Assembly: GCA_033002965.1 (NCBI GenBank)
Contig: JAURVB010002478.1
Coordinates: forward strand, 62,001-126,000
Direction of reading: 5' to 3'
From: Piper betle
Lineage: Eukaryota; Streptophyta; Magnoliopsida; Piperales; Piperaceae
Length of the DNA: 64,000 bases
In this document: positions 49,657-64,000 of the stretch, in pieces
How positions within the stretch are numbered: position 1 is the first letter of the stretch
Layout of the letters: the number at the start of each line of letters is the position of its first letter
Made by a program: the position numbers and the translations under genes
Notes under the pieces: generated by a model
Told to the model about the DNA's origin: nothing
Databases searched by the model: none
Seen by the model: the letters and a program-made list of their open reading frames with translations, nothing else

Positions 49657-50296
49657 TTAGTTGGTTCCACCAAGAACACCCTTGAGCTTCTTCACTTGAG
49701 CCACATCCAAGAAGGTGGCCTCCACAATCGTCGGCGTGGGCAGGCTGCTCCCCAACAAGGCAATGGAGGTGATCTGCAGCCCAGGGCTGGGGGTGCTAAA
49801 GTTCACGAACGCAATGGCGGGGGTTTTGCAGGCATGGATCTGGAAATGCAGCAAACCTTTTGGGAAAACCATAACCTCCCCCTTCTTCAAGGTTTTGTAG
49901 TAGATGCCGTTGGCTGAGGAGATAAATCCGGCCTAGATCAAGCCCTGGGACACCGCCAGCACCTCCGACGTCCCCCGGGTGGGTGTGGAGAGGGACGACG
50001 CCGTTAGCCGCGAGGTCGAGCCGGGCCAAGGATATGCCCAGACCGTTGACGCCAGGGAACTGCTCGACAACGGCCCGCGTCACCGCCGCCTTGATGATGT
50101 TCGACGTGTTTCCGGCGGCCGCGAGGCCGGAGAAGACGAAGTGGGCAGCGGTGACGGCGGACGTGCTCTTGCATGGGTAGCCGGCGGGCCCCTCCGCGCC
50201 TTTGAGGTCTGCTACACAGAAGTCAAGGCCATGGATGGTGCAAGTGAGTGATGCTAGAAGGATGAGCAAGGAGCTAAAGAAGGTGATTGCCTTCAT
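49657..50296 (-). pseudogene. Germin-like protein of the ABP19/ABP20 type, broken by a frameshift and a stop
   Basis: A single-exon cupin gene. Residues 1-23 (MKAITFFSSLLILLASLTCT...) form a signal peptide, followed by LDFCVADLKGAEGPAGYPCK. Then comes AGNTSNIIKAAVT, GVNGLGISLARLDL and the first metal-binding cupin motif HTHPG. Directly after HTHPG the G5 run at 49972-49976 has one G too many. Read in the shifted frame the protein continues with the family pattern [34 protein letters not shown], but it meets a TAG at 49933-49935. The tail [17 protein letters not shown] is intact and ends at TAA 49657. Family members are secreted apoplastic Mn-binding proteins, some with superoxide dismutase activity. 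One insertion could be a sequencing error, but the extra stop argues for a true pseudogene. Confidence 0.82.
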
Positions 50297-53237
50297 CTTT
50301 TGGGAGATAGGTAATTGGAAAGTTTATCAATGGAAGTGAATTATGCCAATGTTAGCCACAAGGATTGTGGTATGTATAGAGAATGACAATATGTAGAGAT
50401 AGAACAAGAAATTGGTTATGCAATGGGCAGCTAGGGTTCACGTGCATAGTAAATTTGACGTCAAAAGCAGCCCTTGAGCATGAGAACAATCCATGAACTG
50501 TATGCAGAAGATGATATTTTTGGTGCAAAGAGATGGAAACATACAAGAATTTCAAGCAATTGTCCATGACTTCGTTTGATGAGCTAATTCGAAGATTCGA
50601 GGGAACATATATATATTGGAGGTGAAGTAATGTCATCCTCAATTGAGAAGGGTTGGCCTTCGATCTTTCGGCACGAGCTGACAAAAGAAGCTTTTTAGGG
50701 TTTATATTCCATCCAAAACTTGACTTCAAAAGCTGTCTATCAGTGATCTTGCTTCTTAGTCACACTTAGAACATAAAAATTAGATCGGTCATCAATATTC
50801 GACCTTAATTTGTTCTACGCATAACATCAAGTTTATGTCAGGTGATAATGAATTATGGTGTTTTTGTGCAATCAATTAGTGACATAAAAACTGTATTTTC
50901 TACACAATACTGGGTAAAGAGCTAGCTAAATCACAATTAGTTTTTCAGATGTCGGGAAGAAGGCGAGTAGAAATAAAGAGGTGGTCCAATATTGTACTGT
51001 GAATTAACGCCGGGAAAATTATATTGTATGGACCTCTTGGGGCTATTTGTGAACCATGAGATTGTTGTGTGGCTTGCAGCAGAGAAGGGTAAGTCTTTTC
51101 TATTTTTTTTTCTGAGGCTTGAAGAGACAGGATCCAAAGAATCAAAGCTCATGAATATGCTTTGCTTCTTGCAAAAAACAAAAAACAGACACAAAACTGA
51201 CTCATGTCATTGTGAATTATTGATCCTAATTGATTGGATCATTTGTAAACCTTTGTCCTCTTGTAAAACTTGCCAGTGAATGCAAAAACAAATTCGTTAG
51301 ACCATTGAAATGCACTTAAAAACAAAGGCCCTTTCTAGACTGCAGCAGATTAGCTGCTAATTTTGCAGATTGAATAACCTAGACGTATTAAAAAAACTTA
51401 TATAGAATTGATATGGAATATTTTTGGTTTTTTCAAGTCCTTGATCAGTTTAACATAGAGAAGGGATGGAGGATGAATAGAAAGATTATAATTAAGGTCA
51501 AATTAGTAGAAAGCCCAAATTATAGACATGAGAATTAATGTCAATTCTAATAAAGTTTATATCGTTAATTGTAACGAAGATTTAGATTCGAGTCAACTTA
51601 AAGGAATTTTCTGAATGGAATGGTGTGTTTGGTTTTACAGGAGAGAAAGAAAAATAAATAAATTAAGAAAAAAATAAAATTTTCTATCATTTTCTATCAT
51701 ATATTTGGTTTGAAAGTAAATAAACCTTGGAAAATAACATTCTCACTTTTATCATTTACTTAATATTTTTTTGTGGAAAAATGATTGGAGAAAGAGTTTC
51801 CTACCATGACAAAAACTAACTTTTTTTCTCATATTATTTCGCACACCAAATAAGCACAAATGTACATTTTCTTCCTATTTATCACGAATTATTAATAAAA
51901 AAGTGGAAGATATTGTTCCTTTGTTCCCAAATTAAGGGAGACATTATTCTTAAAAAATGATCAGAAGAGGTTCTTTGATATTTGTGAATTTGAAGTAGGA
52001 GAACAGACAAGTCAACGCAATCATGCAATGAAAATTTAACATCTACTCCTTCTGACTTTCAGAACACTATCATATTATTATAAGACCTGTCTTGTGGCAT
52101 ATCTATCAGCCATCAAGCTTTGGCTTGGCCTGATATAACTGGTCAGGCCAATGATACAAACTGATCACAGACTCACAATGACTAGTCTTTGTTCATTTTG
52201 ATGAATGATATTGAGGTCTATTTTCATCCTCTTTCTTAGTTCTTCAAAATATAATCTCCATTCTCAACTGGCAGTTTGTTCGAGCCTTCAATTAAGTATC
52301 ATCAAACCTTCCTACCATCATCTCAGCACACATTGACAAAGAAATCCAAGGCATAAAGATGATGAAACAACACACCCTTTCAATCTTCAACTACATACCA
52401 TCCATGCCAATCAATATCGTGACCATGAGAATGAGTCCGGGTCTTTTGAAATATAACTTTCAATGATTCAATCTTCTTACAAAAGCATGCAAAATGTTTC
52501 CAACATACATACAAGTATAATGTCATCACTTCAATTCAGAGCACTAAAATCTTATTGAACAGGCAAACATAAAGTTTGATTATACGATGTCTAAACATGC
52601 ATGGCAAACATTAAGTGTCTACCCTGCCAACCTCTTTAAATTGTCTAAACAACCATACAAATGCCACACAAAGTTGAAGAATTCCCATCATGTACAAATA
52701 TTGATGAATCACCCTACAGTAAAAATGAATATGTACCAGATGAAGCTATCTGTAATGTTTGAACACGATTAGATAAAATCAATCACACTCGGTTACACGC
52801 ACCTTTCCACTTGCCGAAATAGCTAATCACCACCTAAATGCCTCAGAAGTTTGAAGAAGAAGCTAACATGTGTAACTACGGAGATTAATCATATATAAGA
52901 GGATTAGCTCATTTCAGCATGAACAAAGAACTACTATCAGAGTGGAAGATATAGCAAACCCAATCTTTTTATAGGAGAGTTCAGCAAAATTCACTTATCA
53001 TATCATATATATATGTCTCCTACTTGAAGCAATCACAAGAAGCAACAAAACCCACCATCCATCCTCCTCCATTTTCTTCCAGACAGTGTGTTCCTCACCA
53101 TTTTTTACCAACAAACATTCAGAGAGTGTTATATGAGTCACACCTTTCTTTTACATGCTAAGCAAAGCTCCACATTGTTTCAACAACAATCAATATATAT
53201 TTTGCAGCTCAAAAAAAAAACAAAAAAAACAAAACAA
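50297..53237. other. Intergenic DNA
   Basis: Upstream region of the germin-like gene, then anonymous AT-rich DNA. No coding exon or defined repeat. An A-rich tract of about 25 bases lies at 53211-53236, just 3' of the next gene. Confidence 0.5.
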
Positions 53238-53723
53238 TCAGGAAGAGCGCCTCTCCAATTTGGAAATCTGCCACCGCCGGACGCCGAGGAAGACACCGAG
53301 CGCGACTTGCAAGATCACGACAACCCCCACGAAGAGGAACCCGATATTCCTCCCCACGTTCACCTTCCGACTGCCGCCGCCGTAGCGTGGCCCGACCGGC
53401 GGCCGGAGGTAGGCCGAGTGGAACGGTTTCAGTCTAGGCGGCGGCGGCGGCGGCGGCGAGCGGCGCTGCTGTCTCTCCCGACCGGCGGCCACCGGCGAAG
53501 GAGGTCGAGAAGAAGAAGGAGGTGGAGGAGAGGGATGGGAGAAGAAACGGTGCAATCTGGGCTGCAACAATCGATGGGAAAGATAAGGGCTGGAAGAGAA
53601 GCGGCTCAATCTGTTGTTATCTTGCCACCGGCGATCGACGGCGAGGAGGGGAGCAGCAGCGGCATGGCCGAGAGCAATCACCGAAGCTAGAATCAGAACA
53701 GTGGCAACCTGCCTTTCCTCCAT
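53238..53723 (-). CDS. Small secretory-pathway membrane protein with proline-rich middle
   Basis: One uninterrupted frame of 161 aa. Residues 1-24 (MEERQVATVLILASVIALGH) form a signal peptide or anchor. The middle is Pro/Ser/Arg-rich, with runs such as SHPSPPPPSSSRPPSP. Residues of about 119-150 (KVNVGRNIGFLFVGVVVILQ and VALGVFLGVRRWQ) form a typical transmembrane helix with a positively charged cytosolic end. Uncharacterised single-pass membrane proteins with this NxGxxxGLLFVG helix occur in many plants; function is unknown. The middle codons are GC-rich and overlapping frames exist on both strands. I prefer this strand because only it gives the signal peptide and the conserved helix. Confidence 0.7.
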   Translation of the reverse strand: MEERQVATVLILASVIALGHAAAAPLLAVDRRWQDNNRLSRFSSSPYLSHRLLQPRLHRFFSHPSPPPPSSSRPPSPVAAGRERQQRRSPPPPPPPRLKPFHSAYLRPPVGPRYGGGSRKVNVGRNIGFLFVGVVVILQVALGVFLGVRRWQISKLERRSS

Positions 53724-56700
53724 CGACCCTCCTCACACCACACCAAGTTCTCCGATTTCCACCATTAAAGCTCCAAATACAGAGCTCCGAATTCCCGCCA
53801 AGATTCGATCTTTTTCCGCCGCAATTTTGAAGAAACGAATCAGAATGCCGCCTTGTTTGGTTCTGCGTATGCGCCAAAACGCGATCTTGTTCCTCTTCGT
53901 CACCTTCCGAGGCTCATGGCCGGCGCCGGTGCGGGGAAGAGGGGAAGGGAAGGGGTATGGAAGACTCGTGGTGTGGGTTGATTTGCGGGGAAGAAGGTCG
54001 TTGCCGCCAGTTGACGGACGTCCAAGTTCGTCAACGCCATTGACTTACAGGTGTATGCAAAGTTTTAAATAGCCGTTTACCATTATTATCATATAATAAT
54101 ATGAGTGCATATTTTGGTTTAACAAAATTTGAATCCTGGTTTTAGTAAATTTTTTAATAAAAAATATTATTAATTATTAAAAATATTTTATAAGATCAAT
54201 ACTTAATTAAATTTATGTCAAAATATCATGATTCTTAACTTAAAAATACAAAATTTTAAATTAATAAATTAGGTACTAATTAAAATGATACAAAAACCTG
54301 TCGGACGGTATATACATATGAGAAAAACCATCTATACAATCCAACATATTTAAAAGTGGGGGTATATTGTTGCCCATCCTAAAATATTATTAGAAGAGCT
54401 CCTATTTGTATTCCTCTCTTCTTCTATAATTAATGGGTTTTGGAGAAGCTTTAGAAAATTTTTCTTTTAAGATGGTTGGACTCAATCAAGATAATTGAAC
54501 GTGAAATAATTAGTCTGAAGCTTGATTTAAGTCATGGTTTTAAAACTTATTTTTTTATTTCAAAAACTCCAGAGTCAACTCGACTTTGTCGCTTGCTGAA
54601 TCAACTCCATGGATAACTATATACTGATTGATTTAGTAATTGATTTTTGAATCATGCAATTAAAGTTATTAAGACATTAATTTTTTTAGATTAGTTTAAT
54701 TGATATTTTAAAGTAATGTACATTATGCATTTATCAATTTGAAGTGTCAAAAAATCAATGGATACTAATTTCATATATATTTTTTATTTATATAATTAAA
54801 ATTTTAATATAAACTATTCCGAATCGACGAGGAGTCAACTCCACTCCATGGCATGTAGAGTCGAGTTTGATTTTCAATTTTTTAAACTATAATTTAGGTA
54901 GTCAAATTAAATTTAAGGTTTATGATTCCATTCAGCATTTTCATCTATGGTTTAAAGCATGTTTAATCAATGTGGTTGGGTGTGGGGATAGATGGAAGTT
55001 TTTAAACTCAAAGAGTTTGGGCTTATGTATTTTACATTCGGTTAGATTTGGCTAGAATTTTTTTATTTTGTATAAAAAAATTTGTTGGATAATTAAAATA
55101 CATTCCTTTTAATAAATATAACTAAAATGATAAGAAAAATAAAGTTTTTATTATAATTTTGGAAGAACGTGATGTCTTAGAATCTTAGCAAGTTTGTGCG
55201 CATTAGTTTGTGTATGGTGGAAGTGATTACTATTCTTTATTTTGTATGGTATAAACCAGAAATCTCGACTATTTGTAGAGTGTACATGTCAAGATTCAAG
55301 TCTACGTTTCTAATTTTATTTGCTTTACTTCAATTCCAATTTTAGGAAAATTTCATGGTTCAAGTTAAGCATCCAAATTAACATAAATTTAAGCTCAAAT
55401 AAAAATTTAAGATGTTGAATTTTTTTTGATAACTTTAAACTAAGCTTAGAGCTAAAACTTGAGCTTCACCGCCGAGCTATGACGCGAGTTGTTGGTTATT
55501 ATCAATGTGTGTACTAATAAGTGATTATGTATTCAACACGTATTAATAGAATAGAGCTGTTGGGCCTAAATCAAACAAAATAACAAACCAACTTGACTAA
55601 AATAAGCAACCTTCACTTTTTTTAAAAAAAATTATTCCATTTTTTAATTTGTTTATATTTTTTTTTACAATTTGGTATGGGATCTACTCCAAAAATCCAA
55701 CCAAGTAACAGTCCTATAGGCAGCCCATGTACAATATGTGCTCAGTATTCTCTCAGGGCCCATATTGATCATGTTTGGCAAAATATGTAATTTTCTTTAA
55801 CATTTGTAGCTATTAATATTCGGAGAAAATTAAGAATCAATTTTGGCTCATCCAGGGAGCGACACCATCTGTCTCCATTATCGATCACCCCAAGAATCGA
55901 CGGTGGAGATGTACGACGTCTCTATCAACACCTCTCCCGGGAAGAGCCAAAATTTTTACCGAAACTAAACATGGGACATGCTCATTCACATCCGACTTAT
56001 ATATATATATATATTATAAAAACTTGATTTAAATTATTTTTATTCGGATTTGATGCGTATCAAAATTGGGATTTGAATGTTTTAAATTGGAATAGTCAAT
56101 TTTAAATTAATTATGTGATATGAATATTTAGATTGGAATCAAACATGGATATGGATAGTGACAATGACCATGTTGCCTTTAAGCCATGCTAGCACCGTTT
56201 TTTTATTTTTTCCCCTGCTTCAATATATGCCTATGTTGTATCCTTGTCATTTCATGTAAGATTTTCATTGACTGCTAACAATGATTTACAAAGGTTGTTT
56301 GTTCTCTCCCGTGGCTTTTTGTATTGATTATAAGAGAGGACAAACTAATACTAGTCCAAATTGAGCTGCCAAACAGAATCCTATCAAATAGCCGACTCCT
56401 TTTGCGGCTTTTGACATTGTTTTGTTTTATTCCATTGCTTTGAAGATTGGAAGCTCTACTCTGTGTGCTCGGATTTCTCATTGTCCACTTTTTGGCCTTT
56501 AACCGGGTAAAATAAATAAATATTGGGTCACCTCTAAATCAATGTCATCTCAACTTAATTTGAGCATAGTTAATCAGTTTGTTATTTGGGTAAATCCAAA
56601 TTCTTCCAGATCAGTGTTGGGTCTGAAACTGTTACAGCAAATAAAGATTGTCTGTTGCATGCCGACGAATCACTTTTGTGTTCATTAACTTTTAACTGCT

Positions 56701-57853
56701 CACATTCTACACAGTAAAAGTTTGGTGGAATGAACATCCAAATTGGTGATTATGGTTAATGCCTCGATGGTACGTATGTTGAGAGCTCGTCTTTTAACCT
56801 TTGCCGGCCATGATGGAACTGCAAGATTTGGTTGAAGTGGGTGTCTCTATAATGCTTCTTTCTCGCTCCTTTTCCCTTGAATCCTCTCAGACTGCAGACA
56901 ATGCACACTAAATTAGACCCATAATTCCTTTTGATGATCTCGACTTCTTTTGTCCATGGCCAGAGATTATATATATATATCCCACTCCACCAAATGTACC
57001 ATTAATCACAGGAGAACTCTTAACTGTATGAAAACGAAATGTGCTCTGCAATGACCGCTTAAGGGGGACATTTTGATAAAGATTTCTTCTCCCGTTGTAC
57101 AGTTTTGCACTCTGCACTAGATCAACTTGTTAGTTGATAGAGTTAAATGGTCTCTCTGCTCTTTAGCTAAGGTGGTTGCCATAGCATCACATTCCCGTGG
57201 CAAGTTTGTCTACACATCCTTGGAAAGAACTAATGTATTTGCCATATAAGAACAGGGACCAGGCAATTTGATTGTTTTAGGCAAGTAGATAAGACCCAAT
57301 TGAGTTGATTGCAGATTGAGACTCGAGTACCTCCCTTGGCACTGTTCAATGGCTTTTGTTGGGCGGTAGGAGAGAATTATTGCTCCATTCTTTGCACTGT
57401 TCCTGTACGTTTGTGTATGTTTTGATGATGCTGGTAAAAGATTAATAGACGAAGTGATCCATTCACAAATAAATGCACTAAAACGTATAGTTTTGCTCCA
57501 TACAATTGAAGTAGGACGAAGTTTTAGCATGGATTTCTGTAATACTACACAACTGGAATCCATTAGAGATGAGTCGATTTGAACCGTCAAATAAACACAC
57601 AACGTAATCAGAATGCTTGCATCCCAAAACGGGTCTTATCCCCACTGTTTTCCATGGCTATGAACAGAAAAGGATGGTGCGACATGAGCCAATCTAATAC
57701 TTGTACTTATGCAAAGAGAAGAACAAAACATTGGAGGCGATTTGGGCATAGCAGAGCATGGAACGAAAGAGTTAGACTAATCGGGGGTGTCGAGTAGTTG
57801 TTTACACTCGGTCCGGCGGTTTGCGGCACAAAATCTAGGACAATATCGACTTC
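53724..57853. other. Intergenic DNA
   Basis: About 4 kb without a supported gene. It holds a short inverted-repeat element at 55841-55953 and an AT tract at about 55999-56015. The 130-codon frame at 57210-57602 (-) has no family features. Confidence 0.5.
55841..55953 (+). repeat. Short inverted-repeat element, copy 1 of a dispersed family
   Basis: It starts TTTTGGCTCATCCAGGGAG and ends CTCCCGGGAAGAGCCAAAA, a terminal inverted repeat of about 20 bp with two mismatches. The inside is about 70 bp, non-coding, with further pairing potential (GACACC and GGTG). A related copy is at 21544-21655 on the other strand. Confidence 0.6.
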
Positions 57854-57862
57854 TATATAATA
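57854..57862 (+). promoter_or_regulatory. Candidate TATA box of the cytokinin dehydrogenase gene
   Basis: TATATAATA lies about 360 bp upstream of the CKX start codon and before a CT-rich stretch (57930-57975) typical of plant leaders. The long leader makes this tentative. Confidence 0.35.
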
Positions 57863-58214
57863 TGCCCAAAGTGGCAGACACTGGAAGCCAAGAAGATTAG
57901 GTGCCCAGCTCTGACGTTTGGGAAGACTGTTCTTCCTCTTCCCTTACCCTCTCTCAATCACTCCCCGTCCGTGCTAGTTTGATTCTACCATCAAAACCCA
58001 CTTCCATTCACTCCAAATTTGAAGTTTTCCTGTGGTTTGCCGACGATTTCCCGACAAAAGAACTAGAGAGTAGCGTGTGTTTGAATGCGTATTATGTAGT
58101 TCGGATGTTTTGATTAGAATGTTGCATTTGATGTGTGTTCTGCAGGTAGTGTTCGTTTTGTTTTAAGTTGTTTCTTCGTTTCCATCATTTTTGCGACACA
58201 AATCAGTGGAAATA

Positions 58215-60203
<1,989 letters not shown>

Positions 60204-62339
60204 CTCCGGCGACGCCGCCGCCGGTCTAGTGCGCTGGGGTGGGCGCGTCCAATCTATTTGTGGGAGGTGGGGCCGCGAGATGATATTGTGTTTTGATTGG
60301 TGGGGGGCAGGGAGTTGATTTAACCCGTTTGGTGTATAAATCATCTCTCTTTCTCACTCTCTCTATTTATAACATATATATATATGCCTTATATTTAGGA
60401 TGAGAATTTTATGGCTCGGAAAAAATGATAAAAATTTTGTATCATGTTATTTTGGTTATTTTTTTGTTTAGATCAATGGACGAAAGATTTAAGTGTTTAA
60501 TTCCTTTATCAAACATAAGCTTGTTTGTATTTAATTATATTTTAATAATAAATAATAATCTTTTTCCCCCTCTTAAACCTTACTAATTTTTTTGTCCTTT
60601 TTTTCTACAATAAATGATACTCACCAATCTTTTTTATGATACAAAAAATAAAGGAGGAAAGAGATTTGATTAAGATAGCAACTAATTTATTAGGGTGGCA
60701 TCCTACTATGACTCACATTATAAATTATCTAATGTTTTTCTTATTTTTAAGGCAAGATAATGTGTCATGCGAGACGTATATTAGATAAATTTTAATTTTA
60801 TGTATCAATTTTTATTGAATAATAAAATATACTAAAATAATTTAATATCTTAGATATAAACTTTAATTGATTTTCAAAATATATCTTATTCGAATAAAAA
60901 GATGAATTATAATTATTTAATTTTTTTATTATATTTTTTCAAAACAATTAGAAAAACTCTTATTGATAAAAAATTAAAAATTGATGTTAGTACCAAGAAA
61001 GATATTATTATTATTAAAGAAATTTATGTTAGCAAGATTTGAATCTTTGACCCTATTCTAGAGATATTTTTATTATATTTTATAAAATTTTTTGTATTTT
61101 GATTATTTTACTACTTTTAATTTCAAGAGAGTGTTGAGTTTTTCATTTTATTAATAGAGTAGATAAATACCAAATTTTGTTTAGGTGTTTTTTTGTCTTG
61201 AGGGCATGATAACTCTAAACGTTTGATACATAACAAAAAAAATGTTTTGGGACCGATTTGAAGTCTCTTGATCTCTTATTTTTTAATAAAAATATTGTAC
61301 AGGTTAATTTAAAATATATATTTTTATATATAAATGTCTTGGATTAGATTTCTCGCTAACCCAATAATTATTTTTAACATTTTTAAATGTCTTAAATTTA
61401 CGTGCTTTTTCTAATTTATTACTACCGTAGCTCCCACCATGTTTTGCCACGTGTACAAAAGATGAAATAATTTACGAGGGAATAGAGAGAATATATGACC
61501 TTTATGCTTTTAACTTTGTGAAACGACGAGTGCATCAGATTCTTCCATCAAATCTATATTGGACTTAATCTATTTTTCTCCATCTCAAATCTCAATCATC
61601 TCTGCTTTTTTAGCCTCTTACTACCAAATCTCTGCTCAAATCCATGGAACCCATGCCGTCTCTTCACCTCTTACTACCAAAACCTGGATCATTCCAACGG
61701 TTCTCCTCCCAACAAATATTTTGTGTTGTATGCGAGCTGCATGTTGGTGACATATAATACAATAGACCATTCACGTCCATTGGGCATTGTGCAGCCTTTT
61801 CCTCTCGGTGGTTGCATTGCATGCATATAAACAAACACACATATACAATTTCAAGGATTCGGATTTCTGAAGCTCTTTTCTAGGAAAGTAAAGTTACCCA
61901 GAAAAAGGGATTTGCATATGTAAGGAAAACAATCAGAATCATATCCATCGGATGGCTTTGGGAGTTACTGGGTTTGGCTTTTTCTTTCTTTTCTGATCTT
62001 GTCTGCTTTAGAATCAATGATCAAAGCTCAGACAAGCCCTGCCTCAAAAGGAGTAGGATGAAGGGGGGAGTGGGGGCTTTGATGTTCACGAGTGATGACC
62101 CTTTCTGGAGCAGGACCAGATATGGCCAATGCAAAGGGGTTTATCACGCCTGCTTGCCGAAGTTCCTAGTTGATACGAATAGATTGTGATTGGATAGCAT
62201 GCATGGCGAATAAAAGGGGTGGTAAGCAGATCTTGATCGCTCAAAAAGATGGAACTGGTAATTTTGGAGAGGCCAGAGAGACTCGTCGAGAACTTTTTCA
62301 CTTTTACACAATATATGAGGACATGGTAGTGTTGAGCTT
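60204..62339. other. Intergenic DNA downstream of the CKX gene
   Basis: AT-rich. Frames at 61559-61750 and 61974-62189 (+) have no recognisable domain. No gene is called. Confidence 0.5.
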
Positions 62340-62845
62340 AATATGACAGGGCTATCTTGTGCTTTTCTAAAAGTTTAAGTTGCACCCTGTTTGTTGTGCT
62401 CTGTTTTGCACTTGCTGAACTATGACAAACAAGCGAAAGAGTTGATAGTTGATCATATCAAAGGAGATTGATTAGCTTTGTTGCTGATCTTGGCTCTGGC
62501 ATTATTTCGGGTGAAGATCATATGATACATATCAGATTGGCTAAATCTCCAATTTTCTACCCCAGATATGCAGAAAAGCAAGCAAAAAAACTAATATGGC
62601 AGGGCTATCTTGTGCTTTTCAGAAAATTTAAGTTGCACCCTGTTTGTTGTGCTCTGTTTTGCACTTGCTAAACTATGACAAACAAGCGAAAGAGTTGATA
62701 GTTGATCATATCAAAGGAGATTGATTAGTTTTGTTGCTCATCTTGGCTATGGCCTGATTTCGGGTGAAGTTCATATGATACATATCTGATTGGCTAAATC
62801 TCCAATTTTCTACACCAGATATGCAGAAAAGAAAGCAGAAAGATC
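62340..62845. repeat. Tandem duplication, two units of about 253 bp
   Basis: The unit starting ATATGACAGGGCTATCTTGT, containing TTGCACCCTGTTTGTTGTGC and AAAGGAGATTGATTAG and ending near CAGATATGCAGAAAAG, occurs at about 62340 and about 62593 with roughly 5-7% divergence. There is no long open frame shared by both units. Confidence 0.9.
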
Positions 62846-62908
62846 AGACTTCTATTCATGATATAACCACTTCTACACCTCAAAACGCACAGAAGATAAA
62901 GAATGATA

Positions 62909-63220
62909 TGTTAGAATTTTTACGTGGTCCCTGTCTTATATAATTTATGATATTATTATTTAAATACATTAATTAGTGGTATAATTAAAGGAAATCACTG
63001 TAGGGAAGTTATTCTTGTAATTTTTTTATGGAAAAAGTTAAATATGGTATTTTTCTTTGAGATCTTTGATTTTGGTAAATTTCACCCTCCGTATGCCGTC
63101 ACCTTGAAAGTACAATAGATGAACAGATCTCTAAAGCATTTATAAAATATTATAATAGGAAGTATGATTTGTTTATTATAAATATTTATAAAGTATTATA
63201 TTTAGTATCAGAGCCATTCA
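62909..63220 (+). mobile_element. Possible Copia-type LTR and primer-binding site
   Basis: TGTTAGAATTTTTACGTGG at 62909 is typical of a Copia LTR start. About 290 bp later comes GTATCAGAGCCATTC (63207 on), matching the primer-binding site of initiator Met-tRNA. No gag-pol frame follows in the last 800 bp, so this is at best a relic or the start of an element continuing beyond the window. Confidence 0.4.
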
Positions 63221-64000
63221 TGAATGAAAATTTTCTTTCCTGTAAAAATTTTCTACCGGTGAAATCTTATCGATTTTATTAATCCATTGGTCATTCACAT
63301 TCTTTGTTAAAAAAATATTTCTTTTATTCGATTTCGATGTGTAATGCTTGCACGAGTGACTTAAGTTGTTTTACTATTTGACTCATCTCCGGCAAAAATC
63401 ATTATTATCCCCTGTCAAAAAAATTCTCAATTCTCACTTTTGGACCATGTTTACCAACTTAAGTTTCTCATAAGTATTAAATTGGTTTTTGGACTTTATT
63501 ATCTCAATTTCCCTCATTTGAGTTATTGAAGGCCCATTTTGAGATTTATTGATGCTTAATGTCTTTATGTGAACAATACATAGTTTGGTCGTGGATGTGA
63601 GTATTGACCGAACTATTTTAGTTCATATAATTGTCCATACACCCACTTACTTATATTTGAAATAAAGTTGACATGTCCATTTATTGTTTAGGGTGTTCAA
63701 GTAATGTTCAAGTTGTCGATACGAGTCAAAGGACTGTCTAAACCCAATTAGTAGATGTTCATTTGTTATTATGTATACGATTAAGTGTTCATATATAAAT
63801 TTTGAGTTATTTGTATCATTATGTATGGTATGCATATGCACATGAAATATTTGAACATGATGTGATCGTTTAAATATATTTTTGTTGGTGTTAAATAATT
63901 AATGTATTTTAAATTAATCGAAGAGTAGTCACAACATCTTTAATTAAGATAAAATATACATAAAGTAAATATATAGATCACATATGAATTTTAATACGTC
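63221..64000. other. AT-rich DNA
   Basis: No supported gene to the right edge. Confidence 0.5.

Noticed and set aside
53088..54072. Plus-strand frames of 102-200 codons opposite the small membrane protein gene
   Set aside because: Arg-rich shadow frames with no signal or domain.

Overview
The window is nuclear DNA from a flowering plant. The genes are interrupted by GT-AG introns. Several belong to plant-only families: a cytokinin dehydrogenase, a GRAS/NSP1-like protein, a DUF1677 protein and a germin-like protein. The space between genes is AT-rich and full of LTR-retrotransposon and small DNA-transposon debris. Gene base composition is bimodal. The DUF1677, cytokinin dehydrogenase, NSP1-like and germin-like genes are very GC-rich, whereas the VIT/VWA, CID7-like, RAD7-like and MOB1 genes are mostly near 40-45% GC. 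That pattern is common in monocots, so a monocot is my tentative guess; it is not proven.

Layout. 1-4640 (-): gene for a VIT + von Willebrand A domain protein that runs off the left edge. 7058-9967 (-), with 5' leader to about 10.9 kb: CID7-like poly(A)-binding-protein-interacting protein (PAM2, CUE, DUF1771, Smr). 12409-13555 and 17598-18523: two related hAT-like elements in opposite orientation, flanking the intronless DUF1677 gene (16366-16770, +). 18658-19775 (-): 5'-truncated, frame-broken GRAS/NSP1-like relic, followed by a foldback of about 530 bp (19994-20524). 23340-25713 (+): four-exon gene of unknown function. It converges on a six-exon RAD7-like LRR gene (26405-30749, -). 32765-34729 (-): MOB1 homologue. 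About 35.9-48.6 kb: nested LTR retrotransposons. 49657-50296 (-): germin-like pseudogene of the ABP19/20 type. 53238-53723 (-): small secreted/single-pass membrane protein. 58215-60203 (+): CKX7-type cytokinin dehydrogenase. The last 4 kb holds a 253-bp tandem duplication and a possible Copia LTR plus primer-binding site.

These are independent housekeeping and signalling genes, and I see no operon-like or cluster logic. The most notable pattern is that many conserved genes (VIT/VWA, CID7-like, NSP1-like, MOB1, CKX) are each broken by exactly one missing base inside or next to a short homopolymer, while family homology, splice sites and total length are otherwise perfect. This looks more like residual long-read assembly error than parallel gene death, and it matters for anyone using this annotation. 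The germin-like gene (an extra G plus an in-frame stop) and the NSP1-like gene (N-terminus missing) are better pseudogene candidates.

I found no CRISPR array, no rRNA and no convincing tRNA. I found no system that I would call novel. The best structural curiosities are the nested retrotransposon, the 530-bp foldback and the two transposons in inverted orientation.
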